64,000 bases of DNA from Aradus depressus (taxonomy: Eukaryota; Arthropoda; Insecta; Hemiptera; Aradidae). Below are positions 43,362 to 53,242 of this stretch, in pieces. Where the stretch lies: assembly GCA_963662175.1 (NCBI GenBank), contig OY759225.1, forward strand, positions 16,727,601 to 16,791,600, in the 5' to 3' direction. Position 1 is the first letter of the stretch, and every line of letters begins with the position of its first letter. Under the pieces are notes generated by a model. The model saw only the letters and a list, made by a program, of their open reading frames with translations, had not been told where the DNA came from and made no database searches. The position numbers and the translations under genes were made by a program.

Positions 43362-44022
43362 CAGTAGAACCTCTTTAAGTCGAAAACCTCCAAAACTCGA
43401 AAAAAAGTTTTGTTCCTTTCCCTTCAAGCCCGAAAACCCCCATTACTCGAAATCTGAACCCTCTATTAGTCGAAATAATCAGTGAATCCCTACAAGCCAT
43501 TTTAGTACATAATTTCCCTCTATAAATAGAAAAAATAAATTGGACCTCTGTATCTCGAACATAGCAATGTTCTATTTTACAACCTTTACAACTCGATTAT
43601 TTGAAACTTATTATCTCTGTAGCTCGAAGAAAAATAAGTTACCGACTTTAAGAATTTGTCGTTAATGTACACCATTGTTTCTTAAAAAACAATTTAGGAG
43701 TATACAATAAATAGGATTACCAATTATCTAAAGCAAAAAAAAATTACTGACTTTTTTTAATACCTACATATACTACGTATTTTTTATTTTAAGGACGTTT
43801 TGAAATAATGTTGATTTATAATAAATATAAATATGTTTGTTACCTCTGTAGCTTGAATTTTTATTTATTTCACCTCTCTAACTCAAAATTAGTTAGAATG
43901 AATCTTAACCTCTACAAGTCGAATAAAAATCCGCCTAAGTCGAAATCCTCCATAAGTCGAAAACTCTATAACTCGAATTTTTTGGCGTCTCCCTTGATGT
44001 TCGACTTATAGAGGTTCTACTG
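43362..44022 (-). mobile_element. pogo/mariner-type MITE, copy 2 (661 bp)
   Basis: TA-flanked (43360-43361, 44023-44024). Ends CAGTAGAACCTCTTTAAGTC and GACTTATAGAGGTTCTACTG. It lies in the opposite orientation to copy 1. Confidence 0.9.
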
Positions 44023-44085
44023 TACTAGATCTCGATGTGCCAGGGTGACTGTTTTTTTGAAATTATTAATTGAAATAATTAATTT

Positions 44086-44280
44086 GCAATGTATTGCCCC
44101 GGCACTAATGCTGCTGAGAGGGTATTTTCCCTTGCGAATGATTACTGGAGCAGTGAAAAATCACAATTATCTGCAGAACCACTAGCTGCAGTTTTAACGG
44201 TAAAGTTCAACATGCGGGACGCAAGTTGTTCTGACATAAGTGCGCTCTTAGAAGAAAATTCAGAACTATCAAAATAAATT
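44086..44280 (+). pseudogene. hAT transposase C-terminal dimerisation fragment
   Basis: Sixty codons read TNAAERVFSLANDYWSS, then LAAVLTVKFNM and SCSDISALLEENSELSK before a stop. This is the signature of the hAT dimerisation domain (N-x-ERxFS...W, (L/V)xxNF, C). Only this C-terminal piece is present. The MITE at 43362 lies just upstream. Confidence 0.82.
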
Positions 44281-44476
44281 CATTCAAAAGGAAAATATGA
44301 TTTCAAGAATTAAAATGATCTAAGAATATAAAATAATTAAATTTATATTAATTTTTGAAAATATATAGCTTAATTTTTTTTTCACAACCGCAATCACCAT
44401 ATCCAATGAAATTCCATCCGTACTTTTGTAAAAAAAAATAGTCTACCTTATACATGAACTGAAAGTGTGTATAATT

Positions 44477-44515
44477 AGTTATTACGACTCATGCCTGGGC
44501 TTTACCTACGAGGAA
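44477..44515 (-). mobile_element. SINE 3' scrap
   Basis: TAGTTATTACGACTCATGCC and TTACCTACGAGG match the last 40 bases of the SINE, minus strand. Confidence 0.6.
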
Positions 44516-44528
44516 TCTTTCATTTTTA

Positions 44529-44745
44529 AATCCTCCGATGAATTGTCAACGCTACTTTCTATGCCACCATTAAATTCCTACAGAGAGATCTCAATGTTCC
44601 TGTCAATGAACTAATCCATTTCATTGAAACCTTTCTTGCGATTCAAATCCTCTCAAAACCTATTCTCTCATACTCATCCTGACAATCCTCCCCGCCGCTT
44701 GAACAGGAGGTGGCCTCGCGATCTTCTTTCAGAGAATAGTGAATG
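44529..44745 (+). pseudogene. Jockey-type C-terminal scrap
   Basis: The third frame ends in PPRRLNRRWPRDLLSE, matching the C-terminus at 19738-20562. Upstream residues need frame changes (QRYFLCHH, FYREISMFL). Confidence 0.7.
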
Positions 44746-44764
44746 AATGAAAAATAACTTTTGA

Positions 44765-45040
44765 CAACTGTTGTGACTCAGATGAGGGACAAGAATAACT
44801 TATCTGTCCCCGTCCATGAAATTTTAAATTGTTAAAGTTTTTAGATGGTTTTATTCATTTATAGTTTATTTTTATTATGAAAATAACTTTAAATTTTATT
44901 CACTTTTTTTAAAATGAGGTTTATTTCAATTTTTTTTATTTTATCAGACTGCCTAATGATGAGGGCAACCTCGAAAGCCGGCTAGCTATAATAATCACTT
45001 GTCACTATATCAGCTATCTTCATATTATTTTTCCCTATTT
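44765..45040 (+). mobile_element. PLE 3' end fragment
   Basis: TGTTGTGACTCAGATGAGGG, CTGTCCCCGTCCATGAA, the UTR, then the motif at 44953 and AATCACTTGTCACTATATCA, in the same order as 2764-3105. About 80% similar by eye. Confidence 0.82.
44953..44986 (+). ncRNA. Hammerhead-like motif with core mutation
   Basis: CTAATGA (invariant G5 changed to A), T, GAGG/CCTC with GCAA loop, GAAA, AGCCGGCT, A. Helices are intact but the core change should abolish cleavage. Confidence 0.5.
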
Positions 45041-45291
45041 TGTTATTTTTGCAATTTGTTATAATTGATACAATATAACTTAATTGTGAATTACACTATA
45101 TTATTTAAGTATATTGTTTTTATGTACTATATTTTGTATCATGTACTGTATTTTAACTTTTTTTAATTTTTTTATTATAGATAATTACCGATCGTTAAAG
45201 TGAGCTATGGTCAGCTGATTTCAAGATGGAAGCACTTGGTAAATTTTATTATTATTCAATCATTTTTCCTGAATATATATGTTTATAGTTG

Positions 45292-45530
45292 GTAAAATAA
45301 ATTTAGGTACGCCGTCCTTCGGATGGGAAGTTAAGCGATGGTCCCGAGCCTGTACAATGTCAAATACTCGTTGAAGACCCCTGCCCTAGGTGAATACTTT
45401 AGGGTAGACAAAATTTAGAACTCCCACAGTAGAGTCGGGCTCATGTCCACCAGAGTGAAAGAGCGCTCTGGTAGTAGGCGATATGACCTCGTAGTTAAAG
45501 CCCGGGCATTAGTCATAAAACCTAACCTCT
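45292..45530 (+). mobile_element. SINE without head
   Basis: Starts at GGTAAAATAAATTTAGG and ends CATAAAACCTAACCT. The GACGA of GACGAAAGAGC is lost (GTGAAAGAGCG). Confidence 0.85.
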
Positions 45531-45535
45531 TATAT

Positions 45536-45875
45536 GTGTATCCAGAACCCTCTAAGGACTATTGATTTTCAGTCAAATCGGTCAAAGGGAAGAAGGAATT
45601 AAGGGGGCAGCTTAACATAAAAATTGTAATAACTGCCGTTGTTATAACTGCACTATAAGGACGACACCTATTAACTTTCAGCGGAAGCGGAGGGGCGATC
45701 AGAGATGGTGTCACGACATAAATATCCTAATAACTGCCGATGTAATGATTGTACGTCACAAAATTTAGTATAAAGATTAAGAAGCCAATGTGTAAGTCAA
45801 ATATTGAGTTTTAGCCCAAACGGTTTATTGGCTTTGAAGGGAGAGCGAAAACTTAATTGATTAATTTGAGGAAGT
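45536..45875. other. Dispersed family, insertion site of the RTE LINE
   Basis: 143-bp-type module (CTGCCGATGTAATGATTG), GAGTTTTAGCCCAAACGG and GAGGAAGTACATAGCCCG. Its continuation is at 48462 (TTCACCGATGAC). Confidence 0.7.
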
Positions 45876-45890
45876 ACATAGCCCGATTAT

Positions 45891-48416
45891 GATGGTTGCC
45901 CTAGAAGCGATATAAAGATACTCTTAGGGGATTTTAATGCCAAGATTGGGAAAGAAGAAGTGTACAGGCCGACCATTGGCCTTCACAGCCTCCATGATGA
46001 AAGCAATGACAACGGGAAAAGGATTGTCCATTTTGCTGCGTCACGAAACATGGTCATAGGGAGTACACTATTCCCAGGACGACGAATTCATAAGGCTACA
46101 TGGAGATCACCAGATGGAGCTACCTTTAACCAGATAGACCACTTGTTGATTAGCGCGCGGCACAAAGCCAACTTGTTGAGCAATAGAACATACAGAGGCG
46201 CAAATGTAGACTCTGATCATCACTTGATCATTGCTCGAATTAGGGCAAGGATCTCCTCTACAAGAGCTAACAGGTTGACTAGACAAAAGAAGTGGAATAC
46301 GACCAAACTGAAAGACCCGGATATATGCACTACTTTTCAAAATCAACTAGAGGTACGTCTGAATGAGACATTCCGTGTAGCAAGAATGGAGAACATCCAA
46401 GATACATGGAATGGTCTGGAAACAGTCATAAATAAGGCGGCTGAAATCACTCTGGGAACTAATGAGCCAGAAAGAAAGTCCCCGTGGTTTGATGAAGAAT
46501 GTAAAAGAGTAACAGAAGATAAAAATGGGGCATATAGAACTATGGTTCAGAGACGGTACACAAGGCAGGCAACCGAAAATTATAGAATGAAAAGACGCAT
46601 TGAGAAGAGACTCCATAGAAAGAAGAAACGAGAATGGGAGAACAAGCAGCTCGAAGAAGTAGAGATTATGAGGGATACAAATAAGAATAGAATGTTCTTC
46701 CAGAAAGTTAACAAAGGAAGAGCCCCCTTTAAACCCAGGCTCCTGGCCTGTAGAAAAGAAGACGGTTCGCTTCTTACTAATAAGGAGGATGTACTTCATA
46801 GGTGGACTAGACACTTCAATGAATTACTCAATGAAGGAGCAATTGACTCGGAAGAGAATTATGAGATCCCCGACATCAACCAGGATGATAGAGAAATAGA
46901 GCCACCTGAGCTGGAAGAAATTCAGAACGCGATTGCTCAAATGAAAAATCATAAGGCACCTGGAGATGATGGACTACCACCTGAGCTTTTTAAGTATGGT
47001 GGCGAAGCACTGTACAAAGCCATGTACGATCTAGTATTCATGATCTGGATGCAAGAAGATATTCCTATTCAGTGGAAAAAGGCGGTTGTGTGCCCAGTGC
47101 ATAAGAAAGGGGAGCAACTAGAATGTGCCAACTACCGCGGAATTTCGCTGCTCCAGTGCGCATATAAGATTCTCTCTAATGTCCTCTATAACAGGCTTGT
47201 TCCTTTTGCCGAACGGGAAACTGGTAAGTACCAAAGTGGTTTTAGGAAGGGGAGATCAACTATTGATCAAATCTTCACTCTTCGTATGATCCTGGAAAGA
47301 AGCCATGAATTTAAAATGACCACTCATCATCTCTTCATCGATTTCAAAAGCGCATATGACACCGTAAGAAGGCCCAAACTTTATAAAGCTATGGAGGAAA
47401 TGAATATCCCCTCGAAGCTGATTCGCTTGGTCAGAATGACGATGCAAGACGTGCAGTGTAAAGTACGCATTCAGTCGGACTACTCTTCAGAGTTTCCCTC
47501 TAGCAAGGGATTGAGGCAAGGTGATGCCCTAGCTTGCTTACTGTTTAACTTAGCCCTAGAGAAAGTAGTGAGGGATTCCGGTATTCGAATAAGGGGCACA
47601 ATATTTTCAAAATCAGTCCAACTGCTCGGCTACGCCGATGATCTGGATATTGTTGCACGGTCTTTCCCAGCTCTTGAGAGTGCCTTTCTGGGATTGCAGG
47701 AAGCGGCAGCCGCAATGGGCCTACGAATAAATGAGTCCAAGACTAAATATATGTACACAGGTGCAGACGCGAACCCCCATAGCCGAAGCATATCGATTGG
47801 CCCATATTCCTTCGAAAGGGTCAAAGAATTTACGTACTTGGGCTCTCAAATCACCACCAGGAACGAGACATCAGCCGAAATTAAGAAAAGACTTACGGCA
47901 GCGAATCGATGCTATTTTGGATTGCTGAGGCATATGCGAAGCTCTCTACTGAGCAGGCATACCAAACTCCGACTCTATAAGACCCTGATCCGTCCAGTCC
48001 TTATCTACGCCAGTCAAACATGGACCCTATCTAAGTCTGACGAGAAGGACCTGTTGATATTTGAAAGGAAAATTCTTCGAAGGGTTTTCGGCCCTGTGAA
48101 GGACGGACTGGTTTGGAGAATTCGCAAGAATAGGGAAATCTACGAGCTGTTTGGTGAGGCTGATGTAGTGAGGGTGGTGAAGTTGGGAAGGTTGAGTTGG
48201 GCAGGCCATGTAGCCCGAACGGAAGAGGGCGAAGTGCCAAGAACAGTCCTTGAGGAGCCTTTGTACCGATCAAGAAGAGCAGGCAGACCGAGGCTAAGAT
48301 GGGTGGATGGTGTGGCAGCTGACGCGAGAGAGCTTCTTGGACAGCGAAATTGGAAAGCAGCTGCACAGGACAGAGCCGAATGGCGGAGGCTCATTGAGGA
48401 GGCCAGGACCCACTAG
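45891..48416 (+). CDS. RTE-type endonuclease (C-terminal part) and reverse transcriptase
   Basis: The frame is open from the very first base of the element: upstream of the GTG at 45960 it reads ILLGDFNAKIG, the apurinic-type endonuclease GDFN motif, so the true protein is longer at the N-terminus. Numbering from 45960: endonuclease SDHH (85-88), HKAPGDDGLPPEL (331-343), NYRGISLL (391-398), motif A FIDFKSAYDTV (459-469, D461), motif B GLRQGDALACLLFNLALE (517-534), motif C YADD (558-561). The C-terminal region ends with RLSWAGHVAR and GRPRLRWVDGV. No RNase H. No stops in 841 codons suggests recent insertion. Confidence 0.93.
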   Translation, partial: DGCPRSDIKILLGDFNAKIGKEEVYRPTIGLHSLHDESNDNGKRIVHFAASRNMVIGSTLFPGRRIHKATWRSPDGATFNQIDHLLISARHKANLLSNRTYRGANVDSDHHLIIARIRARISSTRANRLTRQKKWNTTKLKDPDICTTFQNQLEVRLNETFRVARMENIQDTWNGLETVINKAAEITLGTNEPERKSPWFDEECKRVTEDKNGAYRTMVQRRYTRQATENYRMKRRIEKRLHRKKKREWENKQLEEVEIMRDTNKNRMFFQKVNKGRAPFKPRLLACRKEDGSLLTNKEDVLHRWTRHFNELLNEGAIDSEENYEIPDINQDDREIEPPELEEIQNAIAQMKNHKAPGDDGLPPELFKYGGEALYKAMYDLVFMIWMQEDIPIQWKKAVVCPVHKKGEQLECANYRGISLLQCAYKILSNVLYNRLVPFAERETGKYQSGFRKGRSTIDQIFTLRMILERSHEFKMTTHHLFIDFKSAYDTVRRPKLYKAMEEMNIPSKLIRLVRMTMQDVQCKVRIQSDYSSEFPSSKGLRQGDALACLLFNLALEKVVRDSGIRIRGTIFSKSVQLLGYADDLDIVARSFPALESAFLGLQEAAAAMGLRINESKTKYMYTGADANPHSRSISIGPYSFERVKEFTYLGSQITTRNETSAEIKKRLTAANRCYFGLLRHMRSSLLSRHTKLRLYKTLIRPVLIYASQTWTLSKSDEKDLLIFERKILRRVFGPVKDGLVWRIRKNREIYELFGEADVVRVVKLGRLSWAGHVARTEEGEVPRTVLEEPLYRSRRAGRPRLRWVDGVAADARELLGQRNWKAAAQDRAEWRRLIEEARTH

Positions 48417-48446
48417 GGTTGTAGCGCCAGAGAGATAGATAGATAG
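45891..48446 (+). mobile_element. RTE-type LINE, 5'-truncated, 15-bp target duplication
   Basis: ACATAGCCCGATTAT is at 45876-45890 and again at 48447-48461. The element has a very short 3' UTR (GGTTGTAGCGCCAGAG) ending in (GATA)n, not poly(A), as usual for RTE-like elements. The 5' end lies in the endonuclease domain. Confidence 0.93.
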
Positions 48447-48495
48447 ACATAGCCCGATTATTCACCGATGACTTTTTTCTTCCCTCAACATTGTA

Positions 48496-49132
48496 CAGTA
48501 GAACCTCTATAAGTCGAACATCAAGTGAGAAGCCAAAAAATTCGAGTTGTAGAGTTTTCGACTTATGGAGGATTTTGACAGGCGGATTTTGATTCGACTT
48601 GTAGAGGTTAAGATTCATTCTTACTAATTTTGAGTTAGAGAGGTGAAATAAATAAAAATTCAAGTTACAGAGGTAACAAACATATTTATATTTATTATAA
48701 ATCAACATTATTTCAAAACATCCTTAAAATATATATTGGTATTAAAAAAAGTCAGTAATTTTCTTTTAATTTAGATAATTGGTAATCCTATTTATTGTAT
48801 ACTCCTAAATTGTTTTCTAAGAAACAATGGTGTACATTGTCGGCAAATTCTTAAAGTCGGTAACTTATTTTTCTTTCAAATAATCGAGTTGTAAAGGTTG
48901 TAAAATAAAACATTGCTATGTTCGAGATACAGAGGTCCAATTTTTTTTTCGAGTTATAGAGGGAAAATATGTACCAAAATGGCTTGTAGGGACTAACTGA
49001 TTATTTCGACTAATAGAGGGTTGAGATTTCGAGTAATGGAGGTTTTGGGGCTTGAAGGGAAAGGAACAAAACTTTTTTTCGAGTTTTGGAGGTTTTCGAC
49101 TTATCGAGGTTCGACTTAAAGAGGTTCTACTG
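48496..49132 (+). mobile_element. pogo/mariner-type MITE, copy 3 (637 bp)
   Basis: TA-flanked (48494-48495, 49133-49134). Very similar to copy 1, but with a 3' end that repeats the terminal motif (TTATCGAGGTTCGACTTAAAGAGGTTCTACTG). Internal deletion near 48730. Confidence 0.9.
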
Positions 49133-49139
49133 TATATTC

Positions 49140-49557
49140 TTATTTTTATTTGTAAAATTTTGTGGTTATTTATTTCTTTTATCACAGTCTTCGATAAAAG
49201 AAATAACACGAGAAAAGAAAAACGGTGCTATATGAATAATGGGTGATATTTATTGGATGGGGAATAAGAGAAGGGATATTTTATGGGGGTATAATAAATT
49301 GTGTGTGGTATAATCAGGTGCTATATATGGGGTTCCTTCTCTGCCAACTGGAGAAACCCCATAAAGATGTCTTGGATAAGGAGACGAGCTCCGTATGGAC
49401 ACAGGTGTCTGGGGGAAGGAAGTGTGCCATGCGTTCAGGATATGGGACATCCAAATTTGGATACCTCTTGTTATTTTACAGGTTGTCTGAGGTTATACAG
49501 GTTTTATTATTTGTTCTAGCCAGCTTTTGACCTTTTTTATCATTAGGTTGTCTGAAA
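49140..49557. other. Unassigned, GC-richer segment
   Basis: 49246-49530 is open in two plus frames (95 and 72 codons) but shows no recognisable domain and no good pair of splice sites. Confidence 0.35.
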
Positions 49558-49569
49558 TCCATTATTTCA

Positions 49570-49915
49570 GGTTAGGTTAGGTTTTATGACTCATGCCCGG
49601 GCTTTAACAACGAGGTCATATCGCCTACTACCAGAGCGCTCTTTCGTCACTCTGGTGAACATGAGCCCGACTCTACTGTGGGAGTCCTAAATTTTGCCAA
49701 CCCTAAATTTTTATTCATCTAGGGTAGGGGTCTTTAACGAGTACCTGACATCGTACAGGCTCGGGACCATCGCTTAACGTCCCATCCGAAGGACGGCGTG
49801 CTTAAGTTTATTTTACCTCAAAGATAAAATAAACTAAGGGCCTCGGTCGGGTTACAAACCCACGACCTTGAGCTCAGAAGTCAAGCACGCATACCACTGA
49901 GCTACCGGCGCCCTC
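49570..49915 (-). mobile_element. Full-length SINE with 12-bp target duplication
   Basis: TCCATTATTTCA at 49558-49569 and 49916-49927. Tail (plus strand) GGTTAGGTTAGG, head end GCTACCGGCGCCCTC. Confidence 0.95.
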
Positions 49916-49954
49916 TCCATTATTTCATATAAACATACGAGGTAAACATACATA

Positions 49955-50265
49955 CGAGGTGTGTTCAAAATATAATGAGAATTTTCGGTTTTTGAAAATA
50001 ATTTTATTTATTCGACTACATCAATGTTATCCCCTTCAAAATAGTCCCCATTAGATATTATACACTTATACCAGCGCTTCTTCCAATCCCCGAAACACTT
50101 CTGGAACTCTATCTTTGGGATAACATTTAGCTCTCTCAGCGATGCACTTTTAATCTAATCTTTGCTTGTGAAACGAGGGCTCTTTAAGGTTCTTTTTACA
50201 GAAAAAAGTCACATGGAACCATGTCTGGCGAATATAGAGACTGGGGCTCATCAATATCACTTCAT
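49955..50265 (-). pseudogene. mariner 3' portion with terminal repeat
   Basis: TA then the TIR CGAGGTGTGTTCAAAATA at 49955. Reading the minus strand toward it, the frames give a PDMVPCDFFLFPKLK-like block, then residues matching the mariner C-terminus (FEGDNI-like end GILKGITLM). The N-terminal two thirds are absent and stops occur. Confidence 0.75.
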
Positions 50266-50925
50266 ACACCTAGAAATACCAGTAAGAAATGATTTTGAGA
50301 TGGGGGACAGAGAGTGATCTGTTGTTGGTATTAGAAAATCCTATAATGAATTATGTAACTTCCCCTGTACATTTTACAGTTAATTTCCATTCTCTGGTAA
50401 AATAAATTTGAAAGAGAGGTTTATCTGTTGAAGACATATCAGAAAACAGATAACTTTCAATGAAATTTCTCTCAAATATAACATTTCTGTTCGACCGTTC
50501 ATATGACATTCTTAGAAATGCCCTTATCCAGAAGGTTAAGGGTCACACTGTTTTGGGGAAGATATCTGCCCTCTTTTCTGATAACAGAGATCAGTTACGT
50601 TAACTGTTATTGTTGGTAAGGAGCAACCTTCAGATACATCAAAACATTTACAACAGTCATTCTCATGGGCAAACAGGCCATTTGCCAGACTTATATAGTT
50701 TGGCCATATATATTGTAACGGTCTGTAATTAGGGTTTTCTTGGAGCTATTTCTCTACGATTGTAAATTTAATAAGGAACAATTATGGTAATAACTAATTT
50801 TTCGATAGGACTAATCGTTTTCGTCTAACTCAAGCAAACATGCACAAAAATAGGTTTTATAACGGTTTTCGACAAGTATCTCATAAACCGGGTGAGCTTA
50901 TAAATTTTGTATTTTTTCGTATTTT
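50266..50925. other. No gene recognised
   Basis: 50260-50360 contains AATACCAGTAAGAAATG. 50750-50925 is the dispersed family also at 17640 and 36230 (TTTTCGATAGGACTAATCG). Confidence 0.5.
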
Positions 50926-51152
50926 AGGTTAGTTTTGGTTAGGTTTTATGACTCATGCCCGGGCTTTAACTACGAGGTCATATCGCCTACTACTAACAAG
51001 TACCTGACATCGTACAGGCTCGGGACCATCGCTTAACGTCCCATCCGAAGGACGGCATGCTTAAGTTTATTTTACCTCCCAGATAAAAGTGGGGGGCCCA
51101 CGTTCTTGAGCTTAAAGACAAGCACGCATACCACTGAGCTACCGGTGCCCTC
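50926..51152 (-). mobile_element. SINE with two deletions
   Basis: Tail AGGTTAGTTTTGGTTAGG, lacks about 90 bases after CGCCTACTAC and part of the head region (AAAAGTGGGGGGCCCACG). Probable target TTTTCG-ATTTTA on both sides, imperfect. Confidence 0.88.
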
Positions 51153-51650
51153 TTTTCGAATTTTATATAAAATGTCTCTTTCAGTTTTCTCTACAACTTT
51201 TATTTGAAGAAATTTTTGATCAGGTCATAAATGGTTTTAATTTTTGTCTGATTTTGACCAAAATCAAGATCTAGTTGGCACATGTGATCACATCGTTTCT
51301 GATTTTACTCTCACTAAGTTCCACTCACATACTCACAACATTTGGTTGAAAATTCAATCTCGGATTTTTCTACAATTACAATATTTTTTTATATTAAAGA
51401 TAAAAAAAAGTAAAAAAAAAATTAATATTCCCGAAATTTTTCGGTACTGAATTTCAGACGGAATTCTTAGATCCTGGTGCGGCAAACTCTTGGCTGTCTT
51501 GAGAAAGGACTAAAAAGTTTTTGAAGAGGCTCCTTAGCCAAGAAAGGACAGAGGGGCGCTGAATTAGATACAATGAGCGTGAATGGGATTAGAAGGGTGG
51601 TTTAGACAAAGGGTCCACATCCTACAGAGGGGCAATCATCCAGTTAGCAG
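51153..51650. other. Dispersed repeat continuation
   Basis: Continues the family interrupted by the SINE (GTTTTCTCTACAACTTTTAT, TTTTTGTCTGATTTTGACC), then unassigned sequence to the candidate exon. Confidence 0.5.
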
Positions 51651-51654
51651 TTAG

Positions 51655-51798
51655 TGACCATTGACAGCCTCTGGGGGAAGGGAGACTCCTCAAGAAACTG
51701 TAGTAGTAAGGGTTCTCAAGGAGAACTGTCTTCTTTCTCTCCTCAATCTCAGGCTCAGACTGAAATGTATAGTATCTGGAGAAGTTTCCGCTCTCCCT
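51655..51798 (+). CDS. Candidate host exon (Ser/Gln-rich, unknown protein)
   Basis: Follows CAGTTAGCAGTTAG and ends at CCCT|GTAAAA. Forty-eight open codons, read in phase 1 in and out. The frame is closed by a stop just upstream (TAG at 51645), so it must begin at the AG of 51650 or 51654; only the second fits the phase of the other candidates. The peptide is low in complexity (GSQGELSSFSPQSQAQTEMY). The acceptor tract is poor in pyrimidines. No transposon similarity is seen, nor any family I recognise. Confidence 0.35.
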
Positions 51799-51988
51799 GT
51801 AAAATCAATGCCCTGGCTTCCTCTACACAATTGATCTACCACATTCCTTTTAGCGATTTGACTGAAAATTGATAGGATTCCTTATTGGGTTTTGGAATTA
51901 CGTTAAAAATTTCTTGTGCTCAGAAGTTTTTTATGTGTAAACATCTTAGCTCTCGGTAGGGGCTATGTCAGACCATCAGAGCGTAAGT

Positions 51989-52331
51989 GGGGTTTCACAC
52001 CAAAGCCGGGCCGAGCCGAGCCGGGCGGAAAACGCTTGGGCGCTAAATACGCAGGGTTTACATGGGAGTATTCAAACCAAGGCCGAGCCGCGCCAGGCGA
52101 GGCCGAGCGGTTTTGAGCAGTACTACCTACCGCCAATTCGAGCGTTTTCTGCCAAGCGGTTTCTTCCGTCATTCAGTCTAGTTCGGTGTTTCAGCCCAGT
52201 TCGCACTACAAGGCTAGGAAACATACTGAGAGCGAATCGGCTTCGGTGCGAACGCAGGCAGATTCCGCTCGGCTCGGATTCGCATCGCTTCGCCCGGCCC
52301 GGCTCGGCTCGGCTTTGGTGTGTAAGAAGCC
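51989..52331. mobile_element. GC-rich fold-back transposon (MITE)
   Basis: Terminal inverted repeats contain CACACCAAAGCCG(G)GCCGAGCC. Possible 5-bp duplication TAAGT at 51984-51988 and 52332-52336. GCCGAGCCG tandem blocks occur at both ends, and the interior has inverted copies of CGGAAAACGC. GC content is far above the flanks. The open frames in it follow the GC-rich repeats and are not genes. Superfamily not assigned. Confidence 0.7.
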
Positions 52332-52336
52332 TAAGT

Positions 52337-52984
52337 CTGTGTAAGTGTGTGTGTGTCGGAGAGTTGCGCGCAGCGCCCACCCACAACTACAAACTTCTTT
52401 ATCTGTGATGTCAGCAGTTTTTGAGCACTTTTACAAATTATTAAACTAAAATATCAATAATTTGAAATTTAACTATAATATCAATATTACGAACTATAAA
52501 ATGATCTTTCGGTAAGAAATTTTTAGGTTAAGATGCGACTCTGCAAACTTAGTTCATAACTAGACCTGCCGATGGTGTAAGGCCGAACTTGTAGTTTTGT
52601 AAATATCTTTGGTGGAATAGACAATATTTCAAAAATAGGTTTGTTTTATTTATTTGAATTCATTACTTCGGCTTGAACCCTCTTCCCTTCGGCCGATATG
52701 GCTGAAATTTGACAGGTTATGTCCTTGACGTTAAATATGAAATTTCATGTCGATACATTCATTAGAGTTTTTGAGTTAAGCCTCTCCCCTAATCCCCATT
52801 CCCTTTGGTCGATTTGGCAGAAAATCGATATCTGTTGTCGTTAATGGGTTCTGGACACACATATAAAATTTCATGACGATACATTCATTCTATCGTGCTC
52901 ACAGACACACACAATTTTTTTTTCTTATTTGGAAAATTATGTTGATAACTCCGCATCGAATTTTTGACCGATTCATTAGATATT
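52337..52984. other. Dispersed modules, no gene
   Basis: Starts in GT-rich sequence, then AT-rich. At 52680-52980 there are minus-strand 143-bp-type modules (CTTCGGCCGATATGGCTG, GATACATTCATTAG) and a right end (CCGCATCGAATTTTTGACCG). Confidence 0.55.
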
Positions 52985-53242
52985 AGGACTCATGCCCGGG
53001 CTTTAACTACGAGGTCATATCGCCTACTACCAGAGCGCTCTTTCGTCATTCTGGTGGACATGAGCCCGACTCTACTGTGGGAGTCCTAAATTTTGCTTAA
53101 GCTAAATTTTTATTCACCTAGGGCATGCTTAAGTTTATTTTACCTCCCAGATAAAATAAACTAAAGGCCTCTGACGGGTTTCGAACCCACGATCTTGAGC
53201 TCAGAAGGCAAGCACACATACCACTGAGCTACCGGCGCCCTC
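52985..53242 (-). mobile_element. SINE, body deletion
   Basis: Starts AGGACTCATGCCCGGGC and ends GCTACCGGCGCCCTC, with complete head and B box (reverse GGTTTCGAACCC). The stretch from the linker to GGACGGC is missing. The imperfect target TTTGACC-ATT flanks it. Confidence 0.9.

Noticed and set aside
15078..48700. Remaining short ORFs on the opposite strand of SINEs, LINEs and MITEs
   Set aside because: They are antisense shadows that recur with each copy, for example the 105-codon frame over the MITE at 48496.
51965..52408. 147-codon frame in GC-rich DNA
   Set aside because: It lies across a fold-back element with GCCGAG repeats and is open on both strands because of composition.
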